Shown: positions 42,887 through 53,114 of the stretch, one piece after another
Position numbering within the stretch: position 1 is the stretch's first letter
Layout: every line of letters begins with the position of its first letter
Assembly: GCF_024742075.1 (NCBI RefSeq)
Contig: NZ_JANSGD010000003.1
Coordinates: forward strand, 1 to 64,000
From: Facklamia sp. 7083-14-GEN3
GTDB lineage: Bacteria; Bacillota; Bacilli; Lactobacillales; Aerococcaceae
Direction: 5' to 3'
Length of the DNA: 64,000 nucleotides
Program-made: the position numbers and the translations under genes
Notes under the pieces: generated by a model
What the model was told of the DNA's origin: nothing
What the model saw: only the letters and a program-made list of their open reading frames with translations
Databases searched by the model: none

Positions 42887-44857
42887 TTATTTTAAATCAG
42901 GATATTTTTCAAGATACTCTTCGATAGCGAGGCTATACTCTTCCCATTGTGCTACAAGGTGATTACTGGCTTCTTGCTTTTCTTTTATTGTTTGATCGAT
43001 ATCAATTAGAGATTGATGATCGTTAGCATTGGCTGCTTCAAGCATTATTTCTTTATCTTTTTCGATAGTTTGTTCAAGAGATTCGATATCAGCCCAGGCC
43101 TCATCCGCTAGTTTTTGTAATTTTCTAAGTTCATTTTTTATTTTTTTATTTTCTTCATAGGATAGCTGACCAGCAGAGATAAGCTCTTCCTTTTGCTCAT
43201 CCTTGTTTTCCTCAGCAGCTTCGAAAGCTTCCAATTCTTCTTTTTTAGCTAAATAATAATCATAATCCCCAAGATAAAGCTGGCTCTTGTCAGCAGCTAT
43301 TTCTAAAACATGGGTCGCAATCCGATTGATAAAGTAACGGTCATGAGAAACAAATAGTAGGGTTCCGTTAAAGTTAATGAGCGCTTCTTCTAAGACTTCT
43401 TTCGAATCGATATCTAAGTGGTTGGTTGGCTCATCCAATAATAGGGTGTTATCGTGATCAGCCGCTAAAAGTGCTAAGGCTAATCGAGCTTTTTCGCCAC
43501 CACTGAGTAGACTGACTTTCTTTTCTACCGTCTCGCCACTAAATAGAAAAGAACCTAAAATGGAACGAATTTTCCACTCGTCGGTCGTATCGTGAGCACG
43601 CCACAGGGTCTCGAGTACGGTAACGTCGCCGTCCAGATGGTTGACGTTTTGGTCGTAGTAGCCAATTTGGACATTGGTTCCCTTCTTAATAGCGCCATCG
43701 ATAGCTGGTAGATAGCCTAAAAGAGTTTTTAGAAGTGTCGTTTTCCCAATTCCATTAGGACCAACAATAGCAATGGCGTTTTGTTTGGTCAGGTCAAGGT
43801 TGATGTTTTGACAAAGAACATCTGTAGGAGAATAACCAATACTCAAGTCTTCTGCCTGAATAACTTTTTCACCCGATTCTTTAGCAATTGAAAATTGAAT
43901 ACGAGGGGCTTTAGCATCTTGTTTAGGAGCTTCAATGCGGTCAATTTTTTCTAATTGTTTGCGTCGGCTTTGGGCTCTTTTAGTAGTGGAAGCACGAGCA
44001 ATGTTTTTTTGGACAAATTCTTCCAAACGACTAATCTCAGCTTGCTGTTTGAGATATTGTTTTTGAGCTTGTTCCATACGGGCCGCTTTTTCTTGGACAT
44101 AAAAAGAATAATTACCCTGATAATGATGTAGATGGTGGTCACGAATTTCATAGACTTGTGTCGCCACTTTATCTAAAAAATAGCGGTCATGAGAAACAAT
44201 TAAAAGAGCACCTTGATAGGCGGTTAAAAACTTCTCGAGCCAACTTAAAGTCTGCATGTCTAAATGGTTGGTAGGCTCGTCAAGAATGAGTAAGTCATAG
44301 TCTTGTAATAACAGTCTGGCTAAGGCGATGCGCGTCTTTTGACCTCCAGATAGGCTTTGAATAGGTTGATCATAATCTTCCGGATAAAAACCAAAACCAT
44401 GAAGGACAGTCCGAATAGTAGATTCGATTTGATACACATTTTTGGCTTGCATTTCCATTTGAATTTGATCATATTGAGACAAGGTCTCTTGATATAAAAC
44501 AGATTGGGTATCACCTTGATCTGCTAGATCCGCTAGTTTGTCAGCAATTTCTTGGGCTTGATCGCGCATGGCTAACTCTTTGGTAAAAAGAGACAGCATT
44601 TCATCCCAAATAGTTAAAATAGAATCTACCGCTATGTGTTGTTCTAGGTAACCAATAGTTAACTTTTTAGCACGGCTAAATTGACCATCATTGATAGGTT
44701 CATCCCCAATTATTTGTTTGATTAAAGTCGACTTGCCAGTTCCATTCCGTCCGACCAATGCTATTCGATCACGTTCTTGAATCGAAAAGTTCACATCTTC
44801 GTATAAGGTCACATCAGCAAAGCGACGACTGATATTATTTGCTTGTAGTAAAATCAT
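42887..44857 (-). CDS. ABC-F family ATPase (YdiF-like)
   Basis: 656 aa, two fused ABC domains and no membrane segment. Walker A GRNGTGKST (about 36-44) and GPNGIGKTT (about 369-377); signatures LSGGQKTRIALARL and LSGGEKARLALALL; ABC-F linker helices rich in Arg/Lys between the domains; a C-terminal coiled coil (about 560-650). ABC-F proteins act on the ribosome. The position between tsaD and rex matches B. subtilis ydiF. GGGGGATG precedes the ATG. Confidence 0.9.
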   Translation of the reverse strand: MILLQANNISRRFADVTLYEDVNFSIQERDRIALVGRNGTGKSTLIKQIIGDEPINDGQFSRAKKLTIGYLEQHIAVDSILTIWDEMLSLFTKELAMRDQAQEIADKLADLADQGDTQSVLYQETLSQYDQIQMEMQAKNVYQIESTIRTVLHGFGFYPEDYDQPIQSLSGGQKTRIALARLLLQDYDLLILDEPTNHLDMQTLSWLEKFLTAYQGALLIVSHDRYFLDKVATQVYEIRDHHLHHYQGNYSFYVQEKAARMEQAQKQYLKQQAEISRLEEFVQKNIARASTTKRAQSRRKQLEKIDRIEAPKQDAKAPRIQFSIAKESGEKVIQAEDLSIGYSPTDVLCQNINLDLTKQNAIAIVGPNGIGKTTLLKTLLGYLPAIDGAIKKGTNVQIGYYDQNVNHLDGDVTVLETLWRAHDTTDEWKIRSILGSFLFSGETVEKKVSLLSGGEKARLALALLAADHDNTLLLDEPTNHLDIDSKEVLEEALINFNGTLLFVSHDRYFINRIATHVLEIAADKSQLYLGDYDYYLAKKEELEAFEAAEENKDEQKEELISAGQLSYEENKKIKNELRKLQKLADEAWADIESLEQTIEKDKEIMLEAANANDHQSLIDIDQTIKEKQEASNHLVAQWEEYSLAIEEYLEKYPDLK

Positions 44858-44982
44858 GGGCCATCATCCCCCTTTTTCAATCTCCTCTATTATAGCATGC
44901 TTCATAATCTCTCACTAGCTTTGATCAAAGAAGATCTTAAATAAAAGTTTGTGAAATATTTTAAAAAAAGAACTTCTTATAA

Positions 44983-45011
44983 TTGGCATTATCTTCATTT
45001 GATGATATACT
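44983..45011 (+). promoter_or_regulatory. Predicted rex promoter
   Basis: TTGGCA (44983-44988), 17-bp spacer, TATACT (45006-45011). Confidence 0.65.
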
Positions 45012-45023
45012 AGGCATATCAAA

Positions 45024-45041
45024 TTGTGATAAAACACACAA
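45024..45041. promoter_or_regulatory. Rex operator
   Basis: TTGTGATAAAACACACAA: TTGTG, eight bases, CACAA, the Rex operator geometry, centred about 15 bases after the probable transcription start of rex. Binding would repress rex itself. Confidence 0.7.
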
Positions 45042-45075
45042 ATAAGTGAAAATCAGGATGAACGGAGGAAGAAGA

Positions 45076-45726
45076 ATGGTGAAAGAAATCCCACGAGCGA
45101 CGGCCAAGCGCTTGCCAATATATCATCGTTATTTACGATACTTATACAATGCTGGTAAGACGCGTATTTCATCAACCGAACTCAGTGATGCTGTTAAAGT
45201 TGACAGCGCGACCATTCGGCGCGATTTTTCATATTTTGGAGCCCTTGGTAAAAGAGGCTATGGTTATGATGTAGAATATTTACTTCAGTTTTTCGGAAAG
45301 ACGCTCAACCAAGATCGTCTGACTACCACTGCTTTGATTGGGGTTGGCTCATTAGGAAATGCCTTGTTAAATTATAACTTTAGAAAATCCAATAATGTTA
45401 GAATCGGTGCCGGTTTTGATGTCAATCCTGATTTGATTGGAACCGTCCATTCGGGCATTCCCATTTATTCAATCGATGAATTAGAAGAACAATTAGAAAT
45501 CCAAGCAATCGACGTGGCGATTTTAACTGTTCCTCAAGAGTATGCAGATGGCATAATGGAGCGATTAATTGCTGCTGGCATTAAGGGAGTTTTGAACTTC
45601 ACTCCTTTGCGTTTCGAAGTACCTGATAGCGTCCGCGTACAAAACGTTGATTTAACTAATGAGCTACAGACCTTGATTTATTTCATTAACCAAGAAGAAA
45701 TTGCTGATCAGTTAGCAAGAGAATAG
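45076..45726 (+). CDS. rex: Redox-sensing repressor Rex
   Basis: 216 aa from ATG 45076, seven bases after GGAGG; the GTG at 45046 lies upstream of that SD. N-terminal winged helix with [23 protein letters not shown] (about 40-62), then a Rossmann domain with [12 protein letters not shown] (about 88-99) binding NADH/NAD+, and a C-terminal swap helix. Rex represses fermentation genes when NAD+ is high. An operator lies in its own leader. rex followed by groESL matches Bacillus gene order. Confidence 0.96.
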   Translation: MVKEIPRATAKRLPIYHRYLRYLYNAGKTRISSTELSDAVKVDSATIRRDFSYFGALGKRGYGYDVEYLLQFFGKTLNQDRLTTTALIGVGSLGNALLNYNFRKSNNVRIGAGFDVNPDLIGTVHSGIPIYSIDELEEQLEIQAIDVAILTVPQEYADGIMERLIAAGIKGVLNFTPLRFEVPDSVRVQNVDLTNELQTLIYFINQEEIADQLARE

Positions 45727-45736
45727 AAAATGATTT

Positions 45737-45768
45737 ACTTCTTACTATTTATAGTGAGGAGTTTTTTT
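45737..45768 (+). terminator. Terminator after rex
   Basis: ACTTCTTACTA / TAGTGAGGAGT (two G-U pairs), loop TTTA, seven T residues. Confidence 0.8.
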
Positions 45769-45808
45769 ATTGCTTTAAGAGAAAAGAAGGATATTTTTTA
45801 TCTATTTC

Positions 45809-45837
45809 TTGCTTTTTAATCAAAGATGGTCTAATAT
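45809..45837 (+). promoter_or_regulatory. Predicted groESL promoter
   Basis: TTGCTT (45809-45814), 17-bp spacer, TAATAT (45832-45837), just upstream of CIRCE. Confidence 0.6.
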
Positions 45838-45848
45838 ATAAATTGTGA

Positions 45849-45875
45849 TTAGCACTTAAATGAATCGAGTGCTAA
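45849..45875. promoter_or_regulatory. CIRCE element (HrcA operator)
   Basis: TTAGCACTT, nine bases, GAGTGCTAA: the HrcA operator with one deviation from the perfect arm (T for C at the ninth position). It lies between the promoter and groES, implying heat-shock control by HrcA. Confidence 0.92.
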
Positions 45876-45899
45876 ATATTAAAATTTGGAGGGATTTTC

Positions 45900-46166
45900 A
45901 TGTTGAAACCTTTAGCAAAACGTATTGTTCTAAAACCAAAAGAAGTCGAAGAAACAACAGCAAGTGGCTTTGTATTACCTAGCTCTGCTCAAGAAAAACA
46001 ACAAATCGGTGAAGTAGTAGCTGTCGGACCAGAAATTGAATCAGAAGATGGAATCAAAGTTGGCGATCAAGTCATCTACAAATCTTATTCAGCAACTGAG
46101 ATTGAAGATCAAGGTGAGAAATACATTATCATTGAATTAAAAGAAGCTTTGGCAATTATTGAATAA
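45900..46166 (+). CDS. groES: Co-chaperonin GroES
   Basis: 88 aa, a little shorter than the usual 94. Begins LKPLAKRIVLKPKEVEETTASGFVLP with the mobile loop, and contains VVAVGPEIESEDGIKVGDQVIY. It caps GroEL rings. GGAGGG precedes the ATG; under CIRCE. Confidence 0.96.
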   Translation: MLKPLAKRIVLKPKEVEETTASGFVLPSSAQEKQQIGEVVAVGPEIESEDGIKVGDQVIYKSYSATEIEDQGEKYIIIELKEALAIIE

Positions 46167-46218
46167 AAGATTTTCAATAAAGAAACTCAATAGAAAAAGA
46201 GAAAAAGGAGCGATATAA

Positions 46219-47835
<1,617 letters not shown>

Positions 47836-47845
47836 GATAAAAAAA

Positions 47846-47893
47846 AATAAACGATTTAAGGTTATTTTAACCTTAAATCGTTTATTTTTTTAT
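47846..47893 (+). terminator. Terminator after groEL
   Basis: 19-bp perfect stem (47846-47864 / 47868-47886), TTT loop, T-rich tail. Confidence 0.88.
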
Positions 47894-48069
47894 TTTCTTT
47901 CTTCAAAACAATAAAAATAGATAGATTTAATGAAATTTATGTTTAAACACGTTGAAAGTACCTAATAATATAGGTAAAATGATAGAGATAAAGTGGCTAT
48001 CAAAAATAGAACGAACAAGGAATTGGTAATGTTCTTTATAGCTAATAGTTTATAGTGAGGAATGAAAAC

Positions 48070-49950
48070 ATGTTAAGAAGGCAAGAAATGCTATCACTAC
48101 GTTTCGTGCAATGGGTTGAAAGCTTACCTTTTGCCCACAAACGGTTGATATGGGCAGTCAGTGACCTTTTAGCTTTTTGTCTATCAACACTAGTTGCTTT
48201 AGTAATTTTTTTAGGCATATTTAAAGTCCCAGTGCAGTTTTATGCGGGGCATTTATTATTGTCTTTTGTTTTATACTATGCAATCTCTAAACATTTCAAA
48301 GTCGACTTGCGTATAAAGCGTTATGCTACCATTGTAGATTTTTCACTCTTATTTTTAATTGTTATTTTTGCGAATTTAATCAGTGGATTGATTTTATCCG
48401 TGATGGTTAAATGGCTCTCTTTCCGCTATTTAGTCATTGTAGCGGGTCTCGCAGCAGTTGCTATCAATGGACTGCGTATAGCATGGCAATATATTTATCA
48501 TACTAAAAACCGATGCTCTAACACTGATAATTCAAATAAAGAAAATATTGTTTTGATTGGTGCAGGGGACGGAGGTTCACTTTTTATGAGTGCTTACCAA
48601 CGTCACCCTAGAAATGAGAAAGTGGTAGCCATTCTAGATGAAGATCACGCTAAAATTGGTATGAATATTGGAGGAGTCGAGGTAGTGGGCGGATTAGAAC
48701 AGCTTGCTGTATTAATTGAGCAATATAATATTGCTAAAGCTGTTATCGCTATACCTTCCTTGAAACCAGAAAAATATGAAGAAATTCTTCAATATTGTAA
48801 CGAGTTAGGTGTAAGGGCTTATAATATGCCAAAAGTTGAAGACGTATTATTAGGAATCCATCAACCAAAACGAGCTATGCGTGAAATCAAAATATCAGAC
48901 CTTTTGGGTCGTCAAGAAATCGAATTAGATGAGTCAGCTATGAGACAGGAATTAGAGGGTAAGACAATTCTTATTACAGGAGCAGGGGGGTCTATCGGTT
49001 CAGAAATAGTTCGCCAAATATCAAAACATAATCCAGCAAAAGTTATTTTATTAGGGCATGGCGAAAACTCTATTTATCTTATCTATCATGAAATGATTAA
49101 AAGTCACAATGAAAATATGATTCAATATTTTCCAGTCATTGCAGATATCCAAGACTACAACCGTCTATTAGAAATATTTGAAGAATATCAACCTGATATT
49201 ATCTATCATGCGGCTGCTCATAAACACGTTCCTTTAATGGAAGCGAACCCGGTCGAAGCCTATAAAAATAATATTTTAGGCACCTATAATGTGGCACGAG
49301 CTGTCGATGATGCAAAAGTTCCGAAGATGGTAATGATTTCAACAGACAAAGCGGTGAATCCTCCTAATATTATGGGAGCGACTAAACGGGTTGCTGAGTT
49401 AATTATTACAGGTATGAATAAGCAATCAGAATCCATTTATTGTGCCGTACGCTTTGGTAATGTATTAGGTAGTCGTGGTAGTGTTGTTCCTGCTTTTAAA
49501 AAACAAATAGCCGCTGGAGGTCCTGTCTCAGTTACTGATTTTAGAATGATCCGCTACTTTATGACCATTCCAGAAGCGAGTCAATTAGTTGTTTTCGCAG
49601 GTACTTTTGCACAAGATGGAGAGGTCTTTATTCTCGACATGGGGGAACCAGTTAAAATTCTTGATTTAGCTAAGAAAATGATTCTCTTGTCTGGACATAC
49701 TGTTGAAGAAATCGGTATACGTGAATCTGGTATTCGACCAGGTGAGAAGCTTTACGAAGAATTGTTAACATCTTCAGAGCTTGTAGAAAATCAGTTAAAT
49801 GATCAAATATTTGTTGGAAAAGTTGTACCTATCCCACTACAAGAAACTTTGCAGTTTGTTGAAAGTTTAAAAGAGTCAATTCATCAACCTAAGGTTATGA
49901 AAGAAAAAATAATAAAATTTGCTAATGATAGCGCACAATATGGAGGTTAA
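48070..49950 (+). CDS. Membrane nucleotide-sugar 4,6-dehydratase (CapD/EpsC/PglF family)
   Basis: 626 aa from ATG 48070 (GAGG nine bases upstream). Four N-terminal TMs (about 25-145), a CoA-binding-like domain with VLIGAGDGGSLFMSAY, and a C-terminal SDR domain with GKTILITGAGGSIGSEIVRQ (about 295-314). The catalytic site contains STDKAVNPPNIMGATKR; this family has Met in place of the SDR Tyr. Expected reaction: UDP-GlcNAc 4,6-dehydration for a surface glycan. First gene of a four-gene polysaccharide cassette. Confidence 0.9.
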   Translation: MLRRQEMLSLRFVQWVESLPFAHKRLIWAVSDLLAFCLSTLVALVIFLGIFKVPVQFYAGHLLLSFVLYYAISKHFKVDLRIKRYATIVDFSLLFLIVIFANLISGLILSVMVKWLSFRYLVIVAGLAAVAINGLRIAWQYIYHTKNRCSNTDNSNKENIVLIGAGDGGSLFMSAYQRHPRNEKVVAILDEDHAKIGMNIGGVEVVGGLEQLAVLIEQYNIAKAVIAIPSLKPEKYEEILQYCNELGVRAYNMPKVEDVLLGIHQPKRAMREIKISDLLGRQEIELDESAMRQELEGKTILITGAGGSIGSEIVRQISKHNPAKVILLGHGENSIYLIYHEMIKSHNENMIQYFPVIADIQDYNRLLEIFEEYQPDIIYHAAAHKHVPLMEANPVEAYKNNILGTYNVARAVDDAKVPKMVMISTDKAVNPPNIMGATKRVAELIITGMNKQSESIYCAVRFGNVLGSRGSVVPAFKKQIAAGGPVSVTDFRMIRYFMTIPEASQLVVFAGTFAQDGEVFILDMGEPVKILDLAKKMILLSGHTVEEIGIRESGIRPGEKLYEELLTSSELVENQLNDQIFVGKVVPIPLQETLQFVESLKESIHQPKVMKEKIIKFANDSAQYGG

Positions 49951-49951
49951 T

Positions 49952-50698
49952 ATGCAACAAGAAGAAATTAGTCTAAAGGATTTATGGAAACTATTTACAA
50001 AGCATGCTTTTAAGATTTTTAGTTTAATGATTTTAGGCATCATTTTAGCTATTGCTTTTATGGTTTTATTAGTATCACCTACTTATGAATCAACTGCTCA
50101 GCTTTTAGTTAATCAATCTGAAGAAAATATGGGGCAATCTCCTATTCAATACAGTGAATTGCAAGCTAACTCACAGTTGATTAACACTTATCGTGATATT
50201 ATCACTGGTGATAGTGTCCTTAATCGGGTGAGTGACGACACAGATAAATTATATTCAGTAAGAGATTTAAAAGATGCTATTACGGTAGAACAATCACCAA
50301 ACTCACAAGCTTTTTACGTTTCCGTTCAGCTAGAGTCTCCTCAGACTGCTCAAAATGTCCTTTACGATGTGATTACTATTTTTGAAGAAACCGTTAGTGA
50401 CATTTATGGGGGAGAAAATACAAACATTTTTATTCTTTCTCCAGCCTCATTTAATCCCAACCGTGTGTCTCCTAGTTTAGCAATTTATTCAATTATTGGT
50501 GCACTGATGGGTCTGGCAATTGCTGTCTTAACTATTTTACTAACAGAAATTTCTGATACAACAGTAAAGGATGATGAATTTATGGCAAGTTTAGGTATGA
50601 ATGATCTCGGTCATGTTTATCAACTTTCAAATAAAGAAGTTAAGAGTTCTCGTATAGGAAGTAGCAAATCACAAAAACGTACTAGAAAGAAGGTTTAG
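49952..50698 (+). CDS. Wzz-like chain-length regulator / kinase activator (CpsC/CapA)
   Basis: 248 aa from ATG 49952, with TGGAGG before it. TM1 (about 22-42), an extracellular Wzz domain starting SPTYESTAQLLVNQ, and TM2 (about 180-200) preceded by the usual Pro-rich PASFNPNRVSPS. The basic C-terminal tail (SSKSQKRTRKKV) would contact the cytoplasmic kinase encoded next. Controls polymer length and kinase activity. Confidence 0.88.
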   Translation: MQQEEISLKDLWKLFTKHAFKIFSLMILGIILAIAFMVLLVSPTYESTAQLLVNQSEENMGQSPIQYSELQANSQLINTYRDIITGDSVLNRVSDDTDKLYSVRDLKDAITVEQSPNSQAFYVSVQLESPQTAQNVLYDVITIFEETVSDIYGGENTNIFILSPASFNPNRVSPSLAIYSIIGALMGLAIAVLTILLTEISDTTVKDDEFMASLGMNDLGHVYQLSNKEVKSSRIGSSKSQKRTRKKV

Positions 50699-50699
50699 C

Positions 50700-51458
50700 A
50701 TGTTTAATTCTCGGAAGAAAAAAGAAACTAAGTTATTAAAAGATCAAGAATTCGGAACCTCTCTAATTACTTATACATCCCCTCAATCGATTAATGCAGA
50801 GCAATTCCGTGCAATTCGTACTAATATTGAATTTGCCCAAGTCGACCGAAAACTTAAGACCTTACTAATTTCTTCATGTATTCCAGCTGAAGGTAAGTCG
50901 ACCGTTTCAGCAAATTTAGCGATTGTGATGGCTCAAACGGAGAAAAAAGTGTTGATTGTTGATGCGGATATGCGTAAGCCAACTCTTCATCGAACTTTCA
51001 GAATCGATAATAAAGAAGGATTATCATCTTTAATTGCTAATCCAGATGTGAAATTTAATCAGGTTATTCAACGTAATCCTGAAACAGGTCTTTACTTATT
51101 GCCTTGTGGACCAATCCCGCCTAACCCTTCAGAATTACTTGGTTCTGCTCGCATGACATCGATTATGCATGAGTTGAATCAATATTTCGATTTAGTGATT
51201 TATGATACGCCACCAATCACTGCTGTGGCTGATCCTCAAATTCTAGCAACGCGTGTGGATGGTGTATTGATGGTATCCCGTTATGGATATGTTCGGCGTG
51301 AAGAAGTGCGTCAAGCTAAAGAAATCTTAGATAATGTCAATGCTAATATTTTAGGGTATGTCATGAACGGCATTCCGCCTGAAGAAAAATCAGGATATTA
51401 TTCATATTATGGTTATGGATACGGTAATACAACTGACAGTAATAGCAAGGATGAGTAA
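50700..51458 (+). CDS. Bacterial tyrosine kinase (CpsD/CapB)
   Basis: 252 aa BY-kinase. Walker A ISSCIPAEGKSTVSANLA, Walker A' VLIVDADMRKPTLH, Walker B LVIYDTPPI, and a C-terminal tyrosine cluster YYSYYGYGYG (about 236-245), the autophosphorylation site. Works with the Wzz-like protein to control polysaccharide export; dephosphorylated by the PHP phosphatase of the next gene. Starts one base after the previous stop. Confidence 0.92.
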   Translation: MFNSRKKKETKLLKDQEFGTSLITYTSPQSINAEQFRAIRTNIEFAQVDRKLKTLLISSCIPAEGKSTVSANLAIVMAQTEKKVLIVDADMRKPTLHRTFRIDNKEGLSSLIANPDVKFNQVIQRNPETGLYLLPCGPIPPNPSELLGSARMTSIMHELNQYFDLVIYDTPPITAVADPQILATRVDGVLMVSRYGYVRREEVRQAKEILDNVNANILGYVMNGIPPEEKSGYYSYYGYGYGNTTDSNSKDE

Positions 51459-51463
51459 TAAAA

Positions 51464-52249
51464 ATGATTGTAGATTTACATTCACATCTCATACCAGGAG
51501 TAGACGATGGCGCACAGACATTAGAAGATTCTATAAACCTAGCAAGAATGGGTCAAGAAGAAGGGGTCCAACATATTGTTTTAACTCCCCACCATCGTAA
51601 CGGACAATTTATCAATCATAAAGAGGATGTTGTAAAATTTGCAGACAAATTGTCTGCTGATTATGAAAGAGCGGGCCTACAAGTCAAAGTATATCCCGGT
51701 CAGGAAATACGCTTAACCCAACAGTTTATGGATGATTATTATAATGGTGACTTATTATCTTTAGATGGATCAGATAAATATTATTTGATTGAATTTCCAA
51801 CTGCTAAAGTCCCAGAATTTGCTCATAAAATTTTATCGCAGTTGATTGATATGGGAATAACACCTTTAATTGCCCATCCAGAAAGAAATCATCAATTAGC
51901 TGAAAACTATGATGATTTATATGACTTAATCGAAATGGGATGTTTATCACAAATCACCTCTTCATCTTATGTGGGCTTATATGGTGAGAAGTTTCAACGA
52001 ACTGCAAGAGAAATGATTGAACTGAACTTAGTACATGTCATTGCTTCTGACGTCCATCATGTTGATTTCCGTCCCTTTAATATGAAGGCTGCATTTAATC
52101 AACTAGAGAAAGATTTTGATTCAGCAAAGGTCAATTATTTCTTACAAAATGCTCGGGATATCTTTAACGGAGATCCTATTGAGAAGCTAGAACCTATACG
52201 CTCAAAGTCAAAAAGAAAAAAGAAAAAAAGATTCTTTGGACTCTTTTAA
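51464..52249 (+). CDS. PHP-family tyrosine-protein phosphatase (CpsB/Wzh)
   Basis: 261 aa. PHP metal-binding motifs IVDLHSHLIPGVDDG at the N terminus, TPHHRNGQF, YPGQEIR, AHPERN, and SDVHHVD near the end. Manganese-dependent phosphatase acting on the CpsD-type tyrosine kinase. The C-terminal tail is very basic (SKSKRKKKKR), suggesting contact with the membrane or kinase. Last gene of the cassette, with a terminator after it. Confidence 0.92.
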   Translation: MIVDLHSHLIPGVDDGAQTLEDSINLARMGQEEGVQHIVLTPHHRNGQFINHKEDVVKFADKLSADYERAGLQVKVYPGQEIRLTQQFMDDYYNGDLLSLDGSDKYYLIEFPTAKVPEFAHKILSQLIDMGITPLIAHPERNHQLAENYDDLYDLIEMGCLSQITSSSYVGLYGEKFQRTAREMIELNLVHVIASDVHHVDFRPFNMKAAFNQLEKDFDSAKVNYFLQNARDIFNGDPIEKLEPIRSKSKRKKKKRFFGLF

Positions 52250-52290
52250 AAAACTTGATTGTCGTTTTATTACGGCAATCAAGTTTTTTT
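52248..52290 (+). terminator. Terminator of the polysaccharide cassette
   Basis: AAAACTTGATTG (to 52261) pairs with CAATCAAGTTTT (from 52276), and seven T residues follow. It overlaps the last codon of the upstream gene. Confidence 0.82.
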
Positions 52291-52318
52291 ATTTTATAAT
52301 TAAAAGTTTTATGTGTAT

Positions 52319-52810
52319 TTATAGGCTAAGATCTGCAGAGTGATTAAAAGAGTAGGGAGAGTTATTACAACGATTGATGTCAAAACTTAAAGATTGGTAT
52401 CGAATGGAGAGGGGGTAGATAAAAGATAAATTGCGATGAGTATTTAATTGATAGTAGAAGAAGCCGTATTTGATAACCGTATGACGACTAGTTTGATCTT
52501 CTAGTGTATTAAAATAGGAGCAATAGCGTAAGTTGAGCCAGAGAAGACTACCTAAACATGTATTGAAAGGAATAAAGAGGTGTTGATCTTGAAGAATATT
52601 TTGCGACAAACTTTCTGAGGGTTGGTTGGAAAACCAGACGTCACCATTACTATCAACAATAAGAGTCTTAATGTTCAAATGGTAAGGGGTTAGGTCACAA
52701 AAAAGAATAGGAACAATTTGATAATGAGACGGTAGGTAATGTGCTTTTCTTAAAGCTTGCTGTAGAAAAGAAAAATAGTGACGATGGCAAGGGACAACTT
52801 TATAACTCAT
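52319..52810 (-). CDS. Hypothetical protein, unrecognised
   Basis: 163 aa from ATG 52810; the frame is open to a TTG at 52894 and another TTG near 52828 lies after a GGTGGTGA, so the start is uncertain. Codon choice (TTA, AGA, GCA, CAT, AT-rich third positions) resembles neighbouring genes, and nothing competes on the other strand. Rich in Tyr, Phe, His and Leu; segments include VVPCHRHYFSFLQQALRKA and TLIVDSNGDVWFSNQPSES. No motif I can name. Competence regulator ComK was considered on size and feel but not supported. It may be a degenerating gene. Confidence 0.45.
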   Translation of the reverse strand: MSYKVVPCHRHYFSFLQQALRKAHYLPSHYQIVPILFCDLTPYHLNIKTLIVDSNGDVWFSNQPSESLSQNILQDQHLFIPFNTCLGSLLWLNLRYCSYFNTLEDQTSRHTVIKYGFFYYQLNTHRNLSFIYPLSIRYQSLSFDINRCNNSPYSFNHSADLSL

Positions 52811-52933
52811 CCTAAAAATCGACGACAAGAATATCACCACCAAAAAATATTTATCAAACAAGATGAAAATACCATATAGTGATTGTTGTTTCAATAGGGA
52901 TTAAGGGCATTTTTGCAATTTTGCTAAAATTTA

Positions 52934-52980
52934 ATATATCATTAGGATTTATAGAAAATCCTAATAAACAAAAGATATAT
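52934..52980. repeat. Nested inverted repeats upstream of the nine-LysM gene
   Basis: ATTAGGATTT (52941-52950) pairs with AAATCCTAAT (52956-52965), and outside it ATATATC (52934-52940) pairs with GATATAT (52974-52980). No T-run on either side, so it looks more like an operator or structured leader than a terminator. Confidence 0.5.
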
Positions 52981-53045
52981 CTTACTGTCATATTAATAAT
53001 TAATGACAAAAGTATGAATCTAAAATGATTTCCGATGGAATAACT

Positions 53046-53073
53046 TTGCCAGCTTATTGGGGCATGTTATACT
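53046..53073 (+). promoter_or_regulatory. Predicted promoter of the nine-LysM gene
   Basis: TTGCCA (53046-53051), 16-bp spacer, TATACT (53068-53073). The -10 region lies within TGTTAT-N5-AGTTAC, one base off the WalR consensus. Confidence 0.55.
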
Positions 53074-53114
53074 ATAGTTACCAAGCAAAACTATTTTAAA
53101 GGGGGTTCTCACAG

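Noticed and set aside
52319-52894. ComK-like competence regulator
   Set aside because: Size and position allowed it, but I could not align the characteristic ComK motifs, so the gene is left unnamed.
53066-53082. WalR-like TGTTAT-ACTAT-AGTTAC before the nine-LysM gene
   Set aside because: The second half site has A in place of the invariant T, and the match coincides with the -10 region; kept only as a remark.
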